The notes beneath the pieces were generated by a model. That model was not told the DNA's origin. It made no database searches and saw only the letters and a program-made list of their open reading frames with translations. From contig NC_030677.2 in assembly GCF_000004195.4 (NCBI RefSeq), forward strand, positions 197,002,372 to 197,066,371: 64,000 nt of DNA, given 5' to 3'. Shown piece by piece: positions 1 through 11,773 of the stretch. The translations under genes and the position numbers were made by a program. The DNA comes from Xenopus tropicalis (taxonomy: Eukaryota > Chordata > Amphibia > Anura > Pipidae). The number at the start of each line of letters is the position of its first letter. Within the stretch, counting starts at the first letter, position 1.

Positions 1-512
1 TCCATAGCTTAAGTCTGCTAAAAAATCATTTAAACATTAATTAACCCCAATAGGATTGTTTTTCCCCCAATAAGGTGTAATTATATCTTAGTTGGGATCA
101 AGTACAGGTACTGTTTTATTATTACAGAGAAAAGGGAATCATTTAAACATGAAATAAACCCAATAGGGCTGTTCTGCCCCAATAAGGGGTAATTATATCT
201 TAGTTGGGATCACGTACAGGTACTGTTTTATTATTACAGAGAAAAGGGAATCATTTAACCATTAAATAAACCCAATAGGGCTGTTCTGCCCCAATAAGGG
301 GTAATTATATCTTAGTTGGGATCAAGTACAGGTACTAATTTATTATTACAGAGAAAAGGGAATCATTTAACCATTAAATAAACCCAATAGGGCTGTTCTG
401 CCCCCAATAAGGGGTAATTATATCTTAGTTGAGATCAAGTACAAGGTACTGTTTTATTATTAAAGAGAAGAGGGAATTCATTTTTTTTTAAAAAATTCAT
501 TGGTTAAAATGG
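1..512 (-). repeat. P-family MITE, cut by window start, with 113-bp units
   Basis: Three to four copies of a unit of about 113 bp, each with AATCATTTAA, an ATAAACCCAATAGGG block and GGTAATTATATCTTAG. This is the reverse orientation of the copies at 11774 and 20217. The outer left terminus is outside the window, and the right side fades into T- and A-rich sequence before 512. Confidence 0.8.
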
Positions 513-1095
513 ATTGCAGTGGTTACTAGGGTAAACTGCTGCATCCTAGCAACTAGATAGCTACTGAAAGTATCACTGTTTGCATCATGCTCTAAAGTTA
601 GTTTAACTTAAAGACCAATATTTGACCCAGGTAGCTGGCATATTGGCATTTTGTGGTTGGTCATGAAATATAAGGATCTGCCCACAAATTGGTTCAAATT
701 AGAGAACACTGTTTTAGTGTGTTTTGGAAAGAATATTCATGTGTTGTATTAACTAATAAACTATTTCTTGGGAACAAATGGCACTTAACATTTATTCCCC
801 TGTTTAATGAAGAAGTAACATCTTAAAGGGATTTTTATTTAATATCTAACATTTGTGTCTGTTCATGCAGCACATACAAACAAGTTATCATATTCTACAG
901 ATCTTATGTGCAATGTAAATGTGTGCCCTCTAGCCCTAGTCAACTTGCATTTCTACCCCACGGCTACACAGCATCTTATTTATGTACACTGTGTTTAAGT
1001 TGCTGAAGCAAACGTACAGTTTATGTTAGTGAAGTGTGTATCTTATTTAGATGTATAGACCATGCTATTATTTTTGGTGTTAATGGTCCTTTAAC

Positions 1096-1653
1096 AAGGG
1101 GAACTCTGGCTTCAGAACCAAAATTTGTTAAAGAGCCCCACACAGAAACCCCTTATATACTTATTATTGTAATCTGTTACTTAAAAAGGTATGAATAAAT
1201 ACCATTTTTATATGCTGAAATCCATCTGCAAAACAGTTTTCTTTATGCATAATTTGAAATCCTGGTAATGGAGGAGGGACTAAAACATTGATATTACAAA
1301 TTGTAACAATTTCTCTACAGCTTACAAACAGCATGCAAGAACTACATAGCCCACAATGCATTGCATTGTGATGTCCCTTTCCTTATTGACATCATGTGTG
1401 CAGGGGATTGTGGGATTGGGAGGATGCAGGCTGAGGACAGGTGACTACTGTTACATTTTATTTGAGGGTCAAAGTAGTCAGCCAGATCAGCAGGGGAACA
1501 GGGGGCGGGGCTTAGGGAACTGTTCCAAACCATATTATTACATTAAAAATCATGAAAAGGCTGCATATTTTTTAATTGATGTATATTGCAAAGTTGCTTG
1601 AAATTGTTTTCTTTTCCAAAAGCTTAAGTTGAGTTTGGGCGGAGTTCCCCTTT
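1096..1653 (+). repeat. G-type T2-like MITE, uninterrupted copy
   Basis: Termini are AAGGGGAACTC and GAGTTCCCCTT. It lacks the insertion found in its sister at 35636-41545 and so serves as the empty-site reference for the DIRS element: GTTACATTTT runs straight into ATTTGAG near 1450-1475. A reversed left-half copy is at 49138 and a right-end copy at 62195. Confidence 0.75.
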
Positions 1654-1710
1654 CAGTACTAAACCACTGTTGTTAACAGCTTATCTAACTGCTTTGTAAA
1701 TCTCTTCTTA

Positions 1711-1903
1711 AGGTGGCCATACACGGCCGATTCTAGCTGCCGATATCGGCCCCTTACACCAATTTGGCTGCTTATCGGACCATGTAGGGGCGCCAATGAC
1801 AGGCCTGCCCGACCGACGTCTGGCCTGAAATCAGGCAGATATCGATTGGACAGGTTAAAAAATTTTGTCGGATCAGGGACCGCATCGGCTCGTTGATATA
1901 TAT
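1711..1903 (+). repeat. V-family MITE, 3'-truncated
   Basis: Starts TTA|AGGTGGCCATACACG, then GCTGCCGATATCGGC, TGCCCGACCGA and GGACCGCATCGGCTCG. It stops near the same internal point as the copy at 32031. No right terminus was seen. Confidence 0.7.
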
Positions 1904-2756
1904 TTAAATGCATAGAAAACTGCTTAACTCTTTAGTATTGCTGCTCTTTTAAACATATTGTTTGCACATTATTTTGTAGTGCATGTATAGGACATGTGCA
2001 GTTACAATCTTGTGCAAACGTAGCCTGCAAATTTTCCAATATGGGGGTGCTCATATAACAGATAAAAGGAGTACACCGCAAGGGTCACCACGTGGCTTAA
2101 GTTGGTAGGGAGCCAATGTCCAGGTGCTGTAGATGTAACGATGTGGAAACCACATGTCTGTTGTTTCTTGGGCCCCTGGGGTGATCTATGGCACTTCCAT
2201 TCTACATCCATTCTACAATGTGTGATTATGAAAAGGGTTATGAAAGGGTTAAATCACAACTTGTATTTATATATACAATTTTTTTGTCTTAATATTTGTT
2301 CTCAAACCAATCTCCACATCCCGCAAAGAGCATTTTTCCTGGTTAGCCATATTTAATTACAGATGTGGTTAGAGTCCCCCACCCACTTACAGATCTTCCT
2401 CATCTGTTTACATATCCAGGAAACTCATAGTTTTGGTAACAGTTGTGGGGGCTGAAACTATGGTCCGTCCACTAAGGAAAGCTTTATATATTGGTTAGTT
2501 TAGAGCATGTCTAAAAAAAATCCCACAAATCTGAAGATGTTTCTCATAAGGGCAGTGGCACATGGGGGCAGTCAGCGGTGCCAAACCACCTGAAATAGGT
2601 GTCATTGAGCTCTATGGCATCCGCTGGGACTAATCCAAATGCTTGTCTGGATATTGCTCCTTGGAAGTTGCCAGTCCACAGGAATGAAAGCAATTTTGGG
2701 TGATTTTGCTCCACCTCTTGAGCTAGTAAAAGATTGCCCTGGGTTCCACTGCCTTA

Positions 2757-3054
2757 AGCTGGCTATACACGTACCGGTATTATTGGTTTCGTATGATATT
2801 CGGTGCATGTATGGTTGATCTACGAGACTACCAATATCTCAAAAGCTTTGAATATTAGTTTACTCATCAATCCAGCGAGTCAAAAGATTTAGGCGCTCAA
2901 GCAAAGTCTTTGTTTCGGGCTGAAGGTAGAATGCCTATTGTTTCTACCTCCATATCTAACGATACAGCCCTAAACGTCAGTGGGGGGAACAAACGATCTT
3001 TCTTGCCACCAGTAGTCACAGGAAAGATCATTATTGGTATGTGTATGGCCACCT
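2757..3054 (+). repeat. W-family MITE with TTA target duplication
   Basis: Element runs from AGCTGGCTATACACG to GTGTATGGCCACCT, 298 bp, flanked by TTA at 2754-2756 and 3055-3057. Sister copies lie at 27901 and 29403. The 3-bp TWA duplication fits the PIF/Harbinger superfamily (inference). Confidence 0.75.
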
Positions 3055-3439
3055 TTAGGAACAAAGCAACTACTGACTACCAATAAGATCAGACTAGTGC
3101 TTGCATGAAGTTATCTCTATTGTATGTATACAGTAAGCGCACCCCACCTTCACTTTCCAGTATGGTTTCCCCCCCGTACCATATAAAAGTGTAGCGCAGC
3201 AGCATTGGTGGTTCCATGTATGTTCAGTGGACTTAATGTCTTTAGTTATCGGGAGCTGATAGCCGACCAGGAGCATTCACAGTCGAAGTAACCTGGTCTT
3301 TAATTGGGTATTTACTGTATCTGGTTTTCAATGACCACCACAGACAAAAAGGCAAGCAACCGGACATGGTATCCACCATTCCTGTTGTGCTTCTTTGCTA
3401 TTCTAGAGCTCCAGTAGGCATCATCATGAGCTTTTGCAA

Positions 3440-4240
3440 AGATTTAAATAATCCTAAATGTGATTCCTTAACAAACCTTCAAATAGAGTGCTTTGCAAAA
3501 GTATTCAGGCCCTTGAACAATTCTTTCTCTTTACTCAATCACAAAGCCTACATTCAGTTGTTTTTTTTTCTTATGATTTTTCTTCTTAAATTCTCTGAAA
3601 ATCAGTGCTCAGTGTCTTACCTATATTCACTTGAATGGAACCACCTAAATGCACCCAGTGTACGTTCTTTACAGGCAATTATCACTTCAAAACATGGACT
3701 TGCACTCATCAGGAAAATGTACTTTGCACGGCAGGGGCTTGCCATTCAAGGAAATGGGTGGGCAATTTCAAGGTGTTTCAGGCCAGATATTGGTTGGGCA
3801 GGCCCGTCGGAAGCCGGGCCAATTAGCTGCCGAATCGGACCGATATCGGCAGCTACTAAGGATAAGAATGGTAATCTCATGCCTTGGGGATGCTCGACCA
3901 GCAGAGACTTGGGTATCTTGTTTAAGTAGAAGGAAGATGAGATGGGGCAAATTACAGGAAAAAACTCCAAGAGAACCTGTTTTAGTCAGCTATAAAGAAT
4001 GGATCAAAGTTCATTTTTGGCAAGGCAATGATCCCAAACACAAGGCCAAACTAACAGTGGAGTGCCTCAAAAACAAAAAAAGTGACTGACCTAACATCAG
4101 ACCTTGAACTGGGCTACTGTAGGACAGTTTGTAGGACTTTTTAAAAACTAAGGTTCAAAAACATCCAAATAAACGGAACAACCTGGACCAAATCTGCCTG
4201 AATTGTTTTGCGAGCAGTATGGAATCATGCAGCACAGATG
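3440..4240 (+). pseudogene. Degraded Tc1/mariner-like transposon remnant
   Basis: Translations around 4015-4075 give NDPKHKAKLTVE, which resembles the conserved acidic block of Tc1-type transposases (DNDPKHTAK-like). The left part holds CTTTGCAAAAGTATTCAGGCCC, common near the ends of vertebrate Tc1 elements. The frame is broken and a V-family piece interrupts it at 3777-3857. No intact transposase or terminus pair was seen. Confidence 0.6.
3777..3857 (-). repeat. V-family fragment inside the Tc1 remnant
   Basis: Reads GGCCAGATATTGG, GGGCAGGCCCGTCGG and CGATATCGGCAGCTACTA, the same blocks as in the copy at 9613-9941. It marks a later insertion or a fused fragment. Confidence 0.6.
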
Positions 4241-4249
4241 GGTTCAAGT

Positions 4250-4400
4250 ACGAGCTACTGTTTGTCCAGAGAAAAGGGAAAATCATGTTAAAAAAATTGT
4301 AAATATTTGCTTAAAATGGGCTCTATGGGAGATGGCCCACCCATAATTCAGAGCTTTCTGAATAACGTGTTTCTGGAATAATGTGTTCCTGAATAAATTG
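4250..4400 (-). repeat. P-family terminal fragment
   Basis: Contains CAGAGAAAAGGGAAAATCAT, then TATGGGAGATGGCCC, ATAATTCAGAGCTTTCTG and AATAACGTGTTTC, a worn version of the P-family end. No internal 113-bp array is present. Confidence 0.65.
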
Positions 4401-5744
4401 TTGTGGTTGGCCTAGTCTGGCCACGCATAAGCGGAGAATTTTAAAATTATGTGTCTGCTGACTTGATAGTTGCATTTTGGTGCCATGCACTTTCATGACC
4501 AAATTGCACTGATCCAACTGATTGAGCCACAATTTGTAAGTTCATTTTTTTAGACTTTTGCCTTTAAAGTGGCACAAGAGCATGACATGATTGCCATGTT
4601 TGGCCTTGGTTAGTTGTATTATGTGCCCAGTGAATTACACTATCCAGGTGGCAGCCCTTAATGCTAAAAATGCCAATTTTCTATTTAAGATTATCCAGTG
4701 GCAGATACAGGTATGGGATCCAAATTCATACATTGGATATACAGAATAACATATAAAGCAACCAATACAAGAGATGAAGAGAGCCCTGCCAAAAAGAGCT
4801 TACAATCTACAATCTACACAAGGTGTGGGAATAGGCAAGATCAGATAAAGGCATAGTTTTCAGTGCTGGAATCTGCCCAGTGTGCGCTGGTGGGCCAGTG
4901 GCATTTCTTTCATTGTACAAACTGAAAACAATGGACAGGAACAGATTGGCCAGGGAATGTGTGCCTCTAGCCTAATGGATTAAGTTACTGAAGCAGGAAG
5001 TGTCTTCCGACACTTATGTGCTCAGTTGTAGCACTTCTGTCATTTAGTGATAAAACTGTGCATCAAGGACACTTGCCCAGTTTAGGTATCATTTCTATGG
5101 ATATTCGTTTTGCCTTTGGCAACTAATTTCAAACCCTTAGTTGCCCAGAAGGTGTATTTGAAAGATTCTGCTTTGTGTGTGCTATCACTACCGAGTTGTT
5201 CCGTTCAACAAAGCTCCCCCGATACAGTGCCGCGTGAAATTCTAGGGAACAGAACACGGCTCAGCAGTGAGGTCACTGAATCCCACATAGCACATAACTT
5301 CAGAATTAGCATGTCTCCACTACATTTTTCAGATAACTGATCTTAATAGACCACGTAATGTTTATTGCCCCAGGAAAAGGAAAGTGACCGTGGTTTTACT
5401 AATGTGACGAATGTTTGCCGCGCGTCTTGGAAAATAAAACCCTATTAATGACCCTCTCAGTACTGATAGGTCTTATATGCACAAATTAGCCGTTCGCAGA
5501 TGATCAGATGATTAACGCATAGAGATTTATATTGCCTAACCCAGCGTAAGAAGTAATTCAGCCGATACTGACTTGTTCATTGGTAACATAAAGATTGTGG
5601 TCATTGTATGTAATAATTTGCAGAAAAGGTGCCCGGTAAGATACAAACCTACAGACTGCGTGGAGGTTTATATAAGTTCTGTGGTTCCATTTTCTGTGCA
5701 AATCAGAGCTCTTGGCTGTCCCTTTGTCACTGCTAAATCAGCCA

Positions 5745-5851
5745 CACAGGTATTTCACAAACCATATCGTACCTGCTAATAAAGCAAAGTCAATTATCTC
5801 TGATCTGAAAGGCATATGAGCAGGTACAATATTGTTTGTGAAATACTTGTG
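5745..5851. other. 107-nt near-perfect hairpin in intron 1
   Basis: Two 33-base arms (5745-5777 and 5819-5851) are complementary at 30 of 33 positions and enclose a 41-base loop. The arms start CACAGGTATTTCAC and end GTGAAATACTTGTG. It could be a very small MITE or a foldback able to form an RNA hairpin if transcribed in the rictor intron. No other copy of the arm was noticed in the window. Confidence 0.7.
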
Positions 5852-7085
5852 TTTGTGTTGCTGGTTTAAAAAGTGGTACAGGGTTTGTAATTGGTTGTAT
5901 TTTGAAAAGCTGTATATCTCTATGAGATACATACAACTAATATTGAACTTTCATTTTCGTGATAGTTCCCCTTTAACCCACCAGGCATATACAGTACAGT
6001 TTAATGGTTCCTAAAAGAAATATAAGGGATCTTGGGCTGTAAACATGCCTGTGATAACTGCCCACAGTTTGTAACATATTTGTAGCATATTTTCAATTGG
6101 TCTTTATTTTTTATAGTTTTGAATAATGTGCCTTGTGCTTTCTTCCAGCTTGCAGTTTAAATTGCTATCTGGTGTTTGGGTGCATTGATCCCAGCAGCAG
6201 AAAAAAAAACCTTCCTTTGTGAGCCTATAGTTTTATTGTCACTTTTATTACTTACCTTTCTGTTTAGTCACTCACCTGTTCCTTTTCCACATTCTCAGCC
6301 GTACGACTGTGGCAGAATGGTCATAATTAGCCGAGCTGCCTTGCCATTTGGGCATGTATAGACAGTTGTGCTGCCCTTCTGACCAATAATTGGAATATAG
6401 ACCCTGATGGGAAGTTTTCATTGGCCGGCTGAAAGGAGTTGTATTTTTTATTTTCATTTCTTTTGATCATTCAGTTGGTTGGCTGAAATTAACATAACAA
6501 TGTAAAGATGCCTGTACATGTAAGCGACGTTGAACATAGGGGCCAGTTGGTCAGATACCTTATGTTGTTAGCCCATGTATTGCCACTTTCAATGTTGTTT
6601 TCTCCTTTTATTCCTGAATTGGATGTTTACTTTGCGGTGAATTGCAAAACATAGTTGCTAAATATAACCCAATCCAATGCCTTCCGCCCCCTGTATGTAT
6701 CAGGCACAGCATATGCAGATTATGTTGCGAAAAGCCATATTGTAGCATTTTTGTGCTGAAATCCGCTCTGTGTGCGCGCTGACAGTCAGATCCGGTTACT
6801 CATGGGTACAAAAGTTGGAACGCAACATACAGATTTACTCACCTCACAACTGAATTGCTAGGAAGTCCCCAGCTTGATATAGCGCTGGGAAGCAAACCCT
6901 AGTATCTGATATTTAAAAAAAGGGGATGTGGTCACATAAAATTCCTACTCTATCTAAATACTTTTTCTACAGACTGGAAAGCTCCAGACATACAGAATGC
7001 TCAGTGCCTATTTTAGTTTCAAGTTTTTCTGTATCCATTCTATGTATAAAGGATCCTTCTAATTGCTGCTTTCTTTTTTTTCCAG

Positions 7086-7133
7086 GTCGGAATGACAGCG
7101 GGGAGGAGAACGTTCCATTAGACCTCAGTAGAG
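7086..7133 (+). CDS. rictor: rictor exon 2 (residues about 17-33)
   Basis: Encodes RNDSGEENVPLDLSR, which matches the Rictor N-terminus just after the exon 1 segment. Acceptor TTCCAG and donor GTAAAT. It enters in phase with G|GT and leaves with a single G that completes Glu in exon 3. It is too short to be found as an ORF and is recognised by its peptide. Confidence 0.95.
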
Positions 7134-7439
7134 GTAAATAAAAAAATGACTGTTCAGTCATCCAGAACCAATTCATTTGACTCTCTAGAGTACAGGGCAA
7201 AGGGCCGCCCAATAGTGAAAAAGGTCTTAAAGGCTATATAATTATTTTTATTATATTTATTAGGTTATTTCAAGTATGACAGCATCAGGTTGCCTCTCAG
7301 CACTTTGTAATTGCGCAAGTTTCAGAGTTAAAGGGATGGTTAAAATGTAGACCAGTATATTCACACAGCAAAATTATGGTTAGACTGAGAAAGAGAATCT
7401 AAGGTTATATCCCACTGATAGGTCCTGAATACATAGATA

Positions 7440-8150
7440 ATTAATCAACAAGTTAATCAGTGAAACAAACAACCATTTATTGGCTCAATTTATAATAAGA
7501 AATTTCAAAAAAATTCAAGCATACAATACCAAACGACAAACAGGTTTCCCAGTGCCTCATGGTACCCTTACTCCACCCCCGTAATGCGTTTCGCACCATT
7601 GGGTGCTTCATCAGAGGTGGTCACCTGTTTGTCTTTACCTCCTTTTAGAACAATGCGAATAATGAACCAAATGAAAAGTAAATTTAAAGCAAAAAGGCAA
7701 ATAACTAAACCTAATCTAAGTAAAGGAAAGCACCATTTATGTTGGGCAAATTAAATCATATCGTGCCAAGTATGTTAAGAAACCCGATTGTGTACACCCC
7801 GGGTCTGTCGCTAATTAGCAGAAGTCAAAATTTCCAACATAGTCAATGCTCACATGTCAAAAGATAACTCACTGTGCCCTGAGTTTGGTCCGGGTGCGTG
7901 AAGCCCCGAACCCGTAGCTAAGGGAGGTAAACCATAAACCGAAAAGATGACTCCATACACGTAGGAGAGCCGGATATCCACTGCGCACGAAACGCGCCAG
8001 GGGTGATTATTTTAATTGCACAAATAAAGCCAATCTTTTAAAGTGGATATCCTGCTGTCCAGCGTGTTTGTAAGTCATCTTTTCGGTTTACCACCACTTT
8101 TACTCCAAAAAGGGTCTGTCTCCACTTTTGTTAATCCTCCAAAGCCTACT
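7440..8150. repeat. Repeat carrying two GAAACGC motifs and a foldback
   Basis: At 7580-7616 the minus strand reads GATGAAGCACCCAATGG then GCGAAACGCATTACGG. At 7985-8000 the plus strand reads GCGCACGAAACGCGCC. Around 7928-8090 GGTAAACC/AAACCGAAAAGATGACT pairs with AGTCATCTTTTCGGTTTACC, with GGATATCCAC/GTGGATATCC inside. An AATAAAG lies near 8021. Such motifs recur in amphibian repeats. The class (LTR, MITE or other) is not decided. Confidence 0.5.
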
Positions 8151-8700
8151 GTACCCCTTGTAAAACACTACACAATATGCTTTATGAACGGATTTGAATT
8201 GGTGCATCTGTTTTGAATTTATAGCCCCTTATGTAGTGAAGACTTTTGCTGTATGTAACTGAGTTTGTTACCAGGGTGCCAATATTTTTTCTTTAAGTTC
8301 CTCTTGAGGTTTTAATCTTTTCCTTTCCCAATTCTCTGCTTATGTCGCTGTGAAAGTGCAGCTAAGCAACAGTGTAGGTGCAATCTGTTCTTCCCCATAC
8401 ACTGGGTTTTACAGTCTGCTTTGTGGTTTCTAAAACTCATATTCATGAATCAGTCATCAGTATTTGTAAAGCTGGACGGAAGGCATATAAACCCACACAA
8501 ATATATGTTATCCCAGCATGTGTGCACATATACCTGCCACAATTATGTGACAAATATCAAGTCAAGTCAGACTTTGTCATCTTAACTGCATAGGAAAGCA
8601 TACACAGTGAGATGAAATTGTGAATGTGTTGTATGGCATTAGGCACACTCCTCAAATTTCCAGGAACCACAATTATAAAGGGTCTGCCGTTGGTAATGGA

Positions 8701-9557
8701 TTAAAGGAGAACTAAAGCCTAACTAAAAAAAAGTAGGCCAGAAATGTTGTACATTATGTTTTGAGCTTCTGTATGAGCCCAAGGCAACCTCAGCCCTTAA
8801 GCAGTGAAGATCTGTGCCCCCAAAGATGCCCCAGTAACCCCCCATCTTTTTTTCTGCTGATTCCCTGCACATGCATGTGCTGCTGTCACTTACCTGAGCT
8901 TAGGGCCCCACTCACTATATACTGTATATATACAATATAAATGTCACAGTATAACCTGAGCTTAGGGCCCCACTCACTATATACTGTATATATACAATAT
9001 AAACGTCACAGTATAACCTGAGCTTAGGGCCCCACTCACTATATACTGTATATATACAATATAAATGTCACAGTATAACCTGAGCTTAGGGGCCCACTCA
9101 CTATATACTGTATATATACAATATAAATGACACCATATAACCTGAGCTTAGGGACCCACTCATAATATACTGTATATATAGAATATAAATGGCACAATAT
9201 ACTGTGTATATAGACTAATAAATGTCACAATTTAAGGCTGATTTGTAATTACTACAGACAATTACTACTTACCAGCTCAGAAACCAGTGTAACTACCATC
9301 AGAATTTAATAATCAGCCCTGTAGCATCAGTTTATATGACGGGCAAACCTCATTTTCTGCTTGACAAGTTGCTATGACCATTAAGCTCAACAGCTGCTCA
9401 GAGTGTTGCAGACACTTTCCAAGATGGGGAGCTCCTTTGACAAGGTTTAAGTCCTGGATCATTGCTTCTATTGAGATGCTGAAACTTTAGGCTGGTGCAG
9501 TATATAAAATATAGCATTTTTATCCATATTCATTTTTATGGTTTAGTTCTCCTTTAA
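8701..9557. repeat. T2-like MITE carrying a 62-bp tandem array
   Basis: Ends are TTAAAGGAGAACTAAA at 8701 and its complement TTTAGTTCTCCTTTAA ending at 9557, consistent with TTAA target and TTAAAGG termini of Xenopus T2-type elements. Inside, a 62-bp unit starting CCTGAGCTTAGGG recurs at 8893, 8955, 9017, 9079 and 9141. Confidence 0.85.
8893..9220 (+). repeat. 62-bp tandem repeat, about 5 copies
   Basis: Unit starts are exactly 62 bases apart. Each unit has CACTCACTATATACTG, TATATACAATATAAA and a GTCACA variant. The last copy is degraded. It lies wholly within the MITE at 8701-9557. Confidence 0.9.
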
Positions 9558-9612
9558 GTCCTTTAACAAAGTGCCAAGTGTGGTGCAGGCGCAGGGTGGG
9601 AAATTGCTCTTA

Positions 9613-9941
9613 AGGTCCCCATACACGTTGAGATTTTGAGATTTGCTCGCTTGGCGAGATCGCCAAGCGAGCGGATCTTCACCCGATATCCACACCTACG
9701 GGTGGGCGATATCGGGGAGCGTGTAGGGGCCAAACGATCGAATTATATTGGCGACAATGGGGCAGTCGATTCGGGGGCTGCATCAACGAGCCGATCCGAC
9801 TGAATTTTCTAACCTGGCTGATTGATATCTGGCCAATTTAAGGGCAGATATTGGTCGGGCAGGCCCCTTGTTTCTCCCCCTACACGGGCCGATAGTAGCT
9901 GCCAATATCGGCAGCTACTATCGGCCCATGTATGGGGACCT
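9613..9941 (-). repeat. V-family MITE, complete
   Basis: Runs from TAAGGTCCCCATACACG to TGTATGGGGACCT. It contains two strong internal palindromes: GCTCGCTTGGCGA/TCGCCAAGCGAGC near 9645-9672 and GATAGTAGCTGCC/GGCAGCTACTATC near 9890-9925. It is the fullest V copy in the window. Confidence 0.75.
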
Positions 9942-9979
9942 TTGCACCAGTGCATTGGCCAAGAGATATATCCTATAAT

Positions 9980-10075
9980 ATATAGTTACATAGGGTTGAA
10001 AAAAGAGTCCATCAAGTTCAACCCTTCCAAGTAAGCCCAGCACACACAAACCTATACTTACCTATCTATAATAAT
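9980..10075 (+). repeat. Frog interspersed repeat (TAGGGTTGAAAAAAG type)
   Basis: Reads TTACATAGGGTTGAAAAAAG, then TCCATCAAGTTCAACCC and CCTATACTTACCTATC. A related copy is at 61985-62105. The element class is not known to me. Confidence 0.5.
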
Positions 10076-10482
10076 GCCTCTAGGAAGTGGGATGTGGGTG
10101 TGACGGGTCAAGACTCGTAACTAAAGTTTTGCAGCCGATGAAATTGTTGCCCCAGACAGCCGTTTCGTATTGAGTTCAATGGGAAATGGGATTTTGGATG
10201 GACCATCTGCTGGTCCCTATTCAACCACAACAGCCTGTGATTTTTGTGGTGTAGTGAATATGACGTGGGCATTTGTAAATAAGGTTTTTATAAACACCTT
10301 TCTCCCTTATTCTGGTGCAGTGTGCCTTAAATTCCTTGGTACCCGTCTTCTCTGCCCAGCTTTAATCCAGGCCCTTATTATGACTAAACAGCTGCAAGTT
10401 ATAATATATCAACAGAGCACCATATTGTGGCATTGTTACAACTACAAAACCTATATCAGAAATGAATCCAAACGAGAGTTCT

Positions 10483-10509
10483 CAATAATAATAATAATAA
10501 TAATAATAC
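10483..10509 (+). repeat. (AAT)n microsatellite
   Basis: About nine uninterrupted AAT/ATA triplets. Confidence 0.9.
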
Positions 10510-11773
10510 AGAACCTGTACTTCCTTTTAGTCATTCATCAGAAAGAATGTACGTGATAATAGTGCAGCGCTAAACAAGTTCCCCCTATCATTTGTGAATA
10601 ATGAGTACATGCTTCAGAGACTGGAGTCAAATTATACAATTCTTGCAAAGTGAGATTTATTGTGTAAAAATGACTGTTTCAGAAAACCACCATGCTTGCT
10701 AAAAGGAATTGACTGATTATTTTTCAACAACAACCTTTTTATTTTTCCAGGCCTTCAAAATCCTGTAAATTGTACTATTATATCTATGCAGGTCATATAG
10801 TTATGGGGCCTATTATCCAGAATGCTCGGGACTTGTTTTCTCTCTTTCCCATAACATGCTTGAAGGTATTATGGACTGTACTGATTGGAGAAGGGCCCTT
10901 TCCAATTGGTGTGCTGTAAGCACTGGCATTTAGTGAGTCAGAGAATAAAAAGAATTAATTAGATGGGTGAGGAATACAGGGGTTAGCATGGATGTGTGTT
11001 CTGGAACCAGAACCTTTCAGGTCACTGTATTGTTGGGCCAACTAGCAAATGGAGCAAAGATCCTCCTCACTATTATATTTGGGCTCCTCACCTTCGCCCT
11101 TATGGCTTTATTCATTGCTAATTATTGGCTTCTGGCAGCCAATAATGTGCCAGCATGTTATGTAATGTAAAAATGTAGTACAGCCTAATGCGTATTTACC
11201 TGCCTGTCTGACTTACAAACATCGCTCGTCAGTGGTCATGGGTGGGGGACAGATCACTCAAAATCACCCCCCCAATAGGGTTGCTGAAGGCTGAAGCCAA
11301 ACAAGGGGGACAGGGCATATGACATTGGGGGTGGCCCATTGATGTTGGACCTGGACATGATGACATCAGAGGCGGTCACAATGATGTCATTGGGATTATC
11401 ATGCCGAAGTGGGGGTTAATGTGTCACTTAGATGCAATTGGCTGGGTTTCTGTCCAGTTTTTTCAGTGTTTTAATCTGGAGAGAAAGATTTGAACTGGAC
11501 AGCTCTCTGAAAAACTGGGATGTCCGGTTCAAAACCACATTGGTGGCAGCCCTATCTGTATCTATGTTCTGCCTGATGAGTAAGTCCAATCCTTTAATTT
11601 ACGCTATTGGATCTATCATAGAGAAATCAGTTACCCAGAAAGCTTTGAAATACAGCAATGCTAAGTTTAAAAAAATTGATTAGCTTTTTTTTTATTTCTG
11701 TAATACTAAGAAATTAATTGTACTTGATGATAACTCAATAAGTTATGTCATGTTAAGGTGAGTATCTTAATAC

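Larger units (their letters stand above)
1..7085 (+). other. rictor: rictor intron 1, 3' part
   Basis: Only the last 7.1 kb of this intron are in the window. Apart from the repeats listed separately, 513-1090, 1904-2750, 4401-5740 and 5852-7085 hold no exon, RNA gene or recognisable element. Around 6085-6160 there is a worn stretch similar to 52469-52545, probably from one T2-like family. The acceptor at 7083-7085 follows a T-rich tract. Confidence 0.8.

Noticed and set aside
3366..3929. 187-codon open frame
   Set aside because: It runs across Tc1 and V-family remnants and shows no domain over its length. Only a short Tc1-like match exists, in a different frame.
10170..10556. 128-codon open frame
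   Set aside because: Ends in the AAT microsatellite translated as Ile repeats; no recognisable domain and no splice context.
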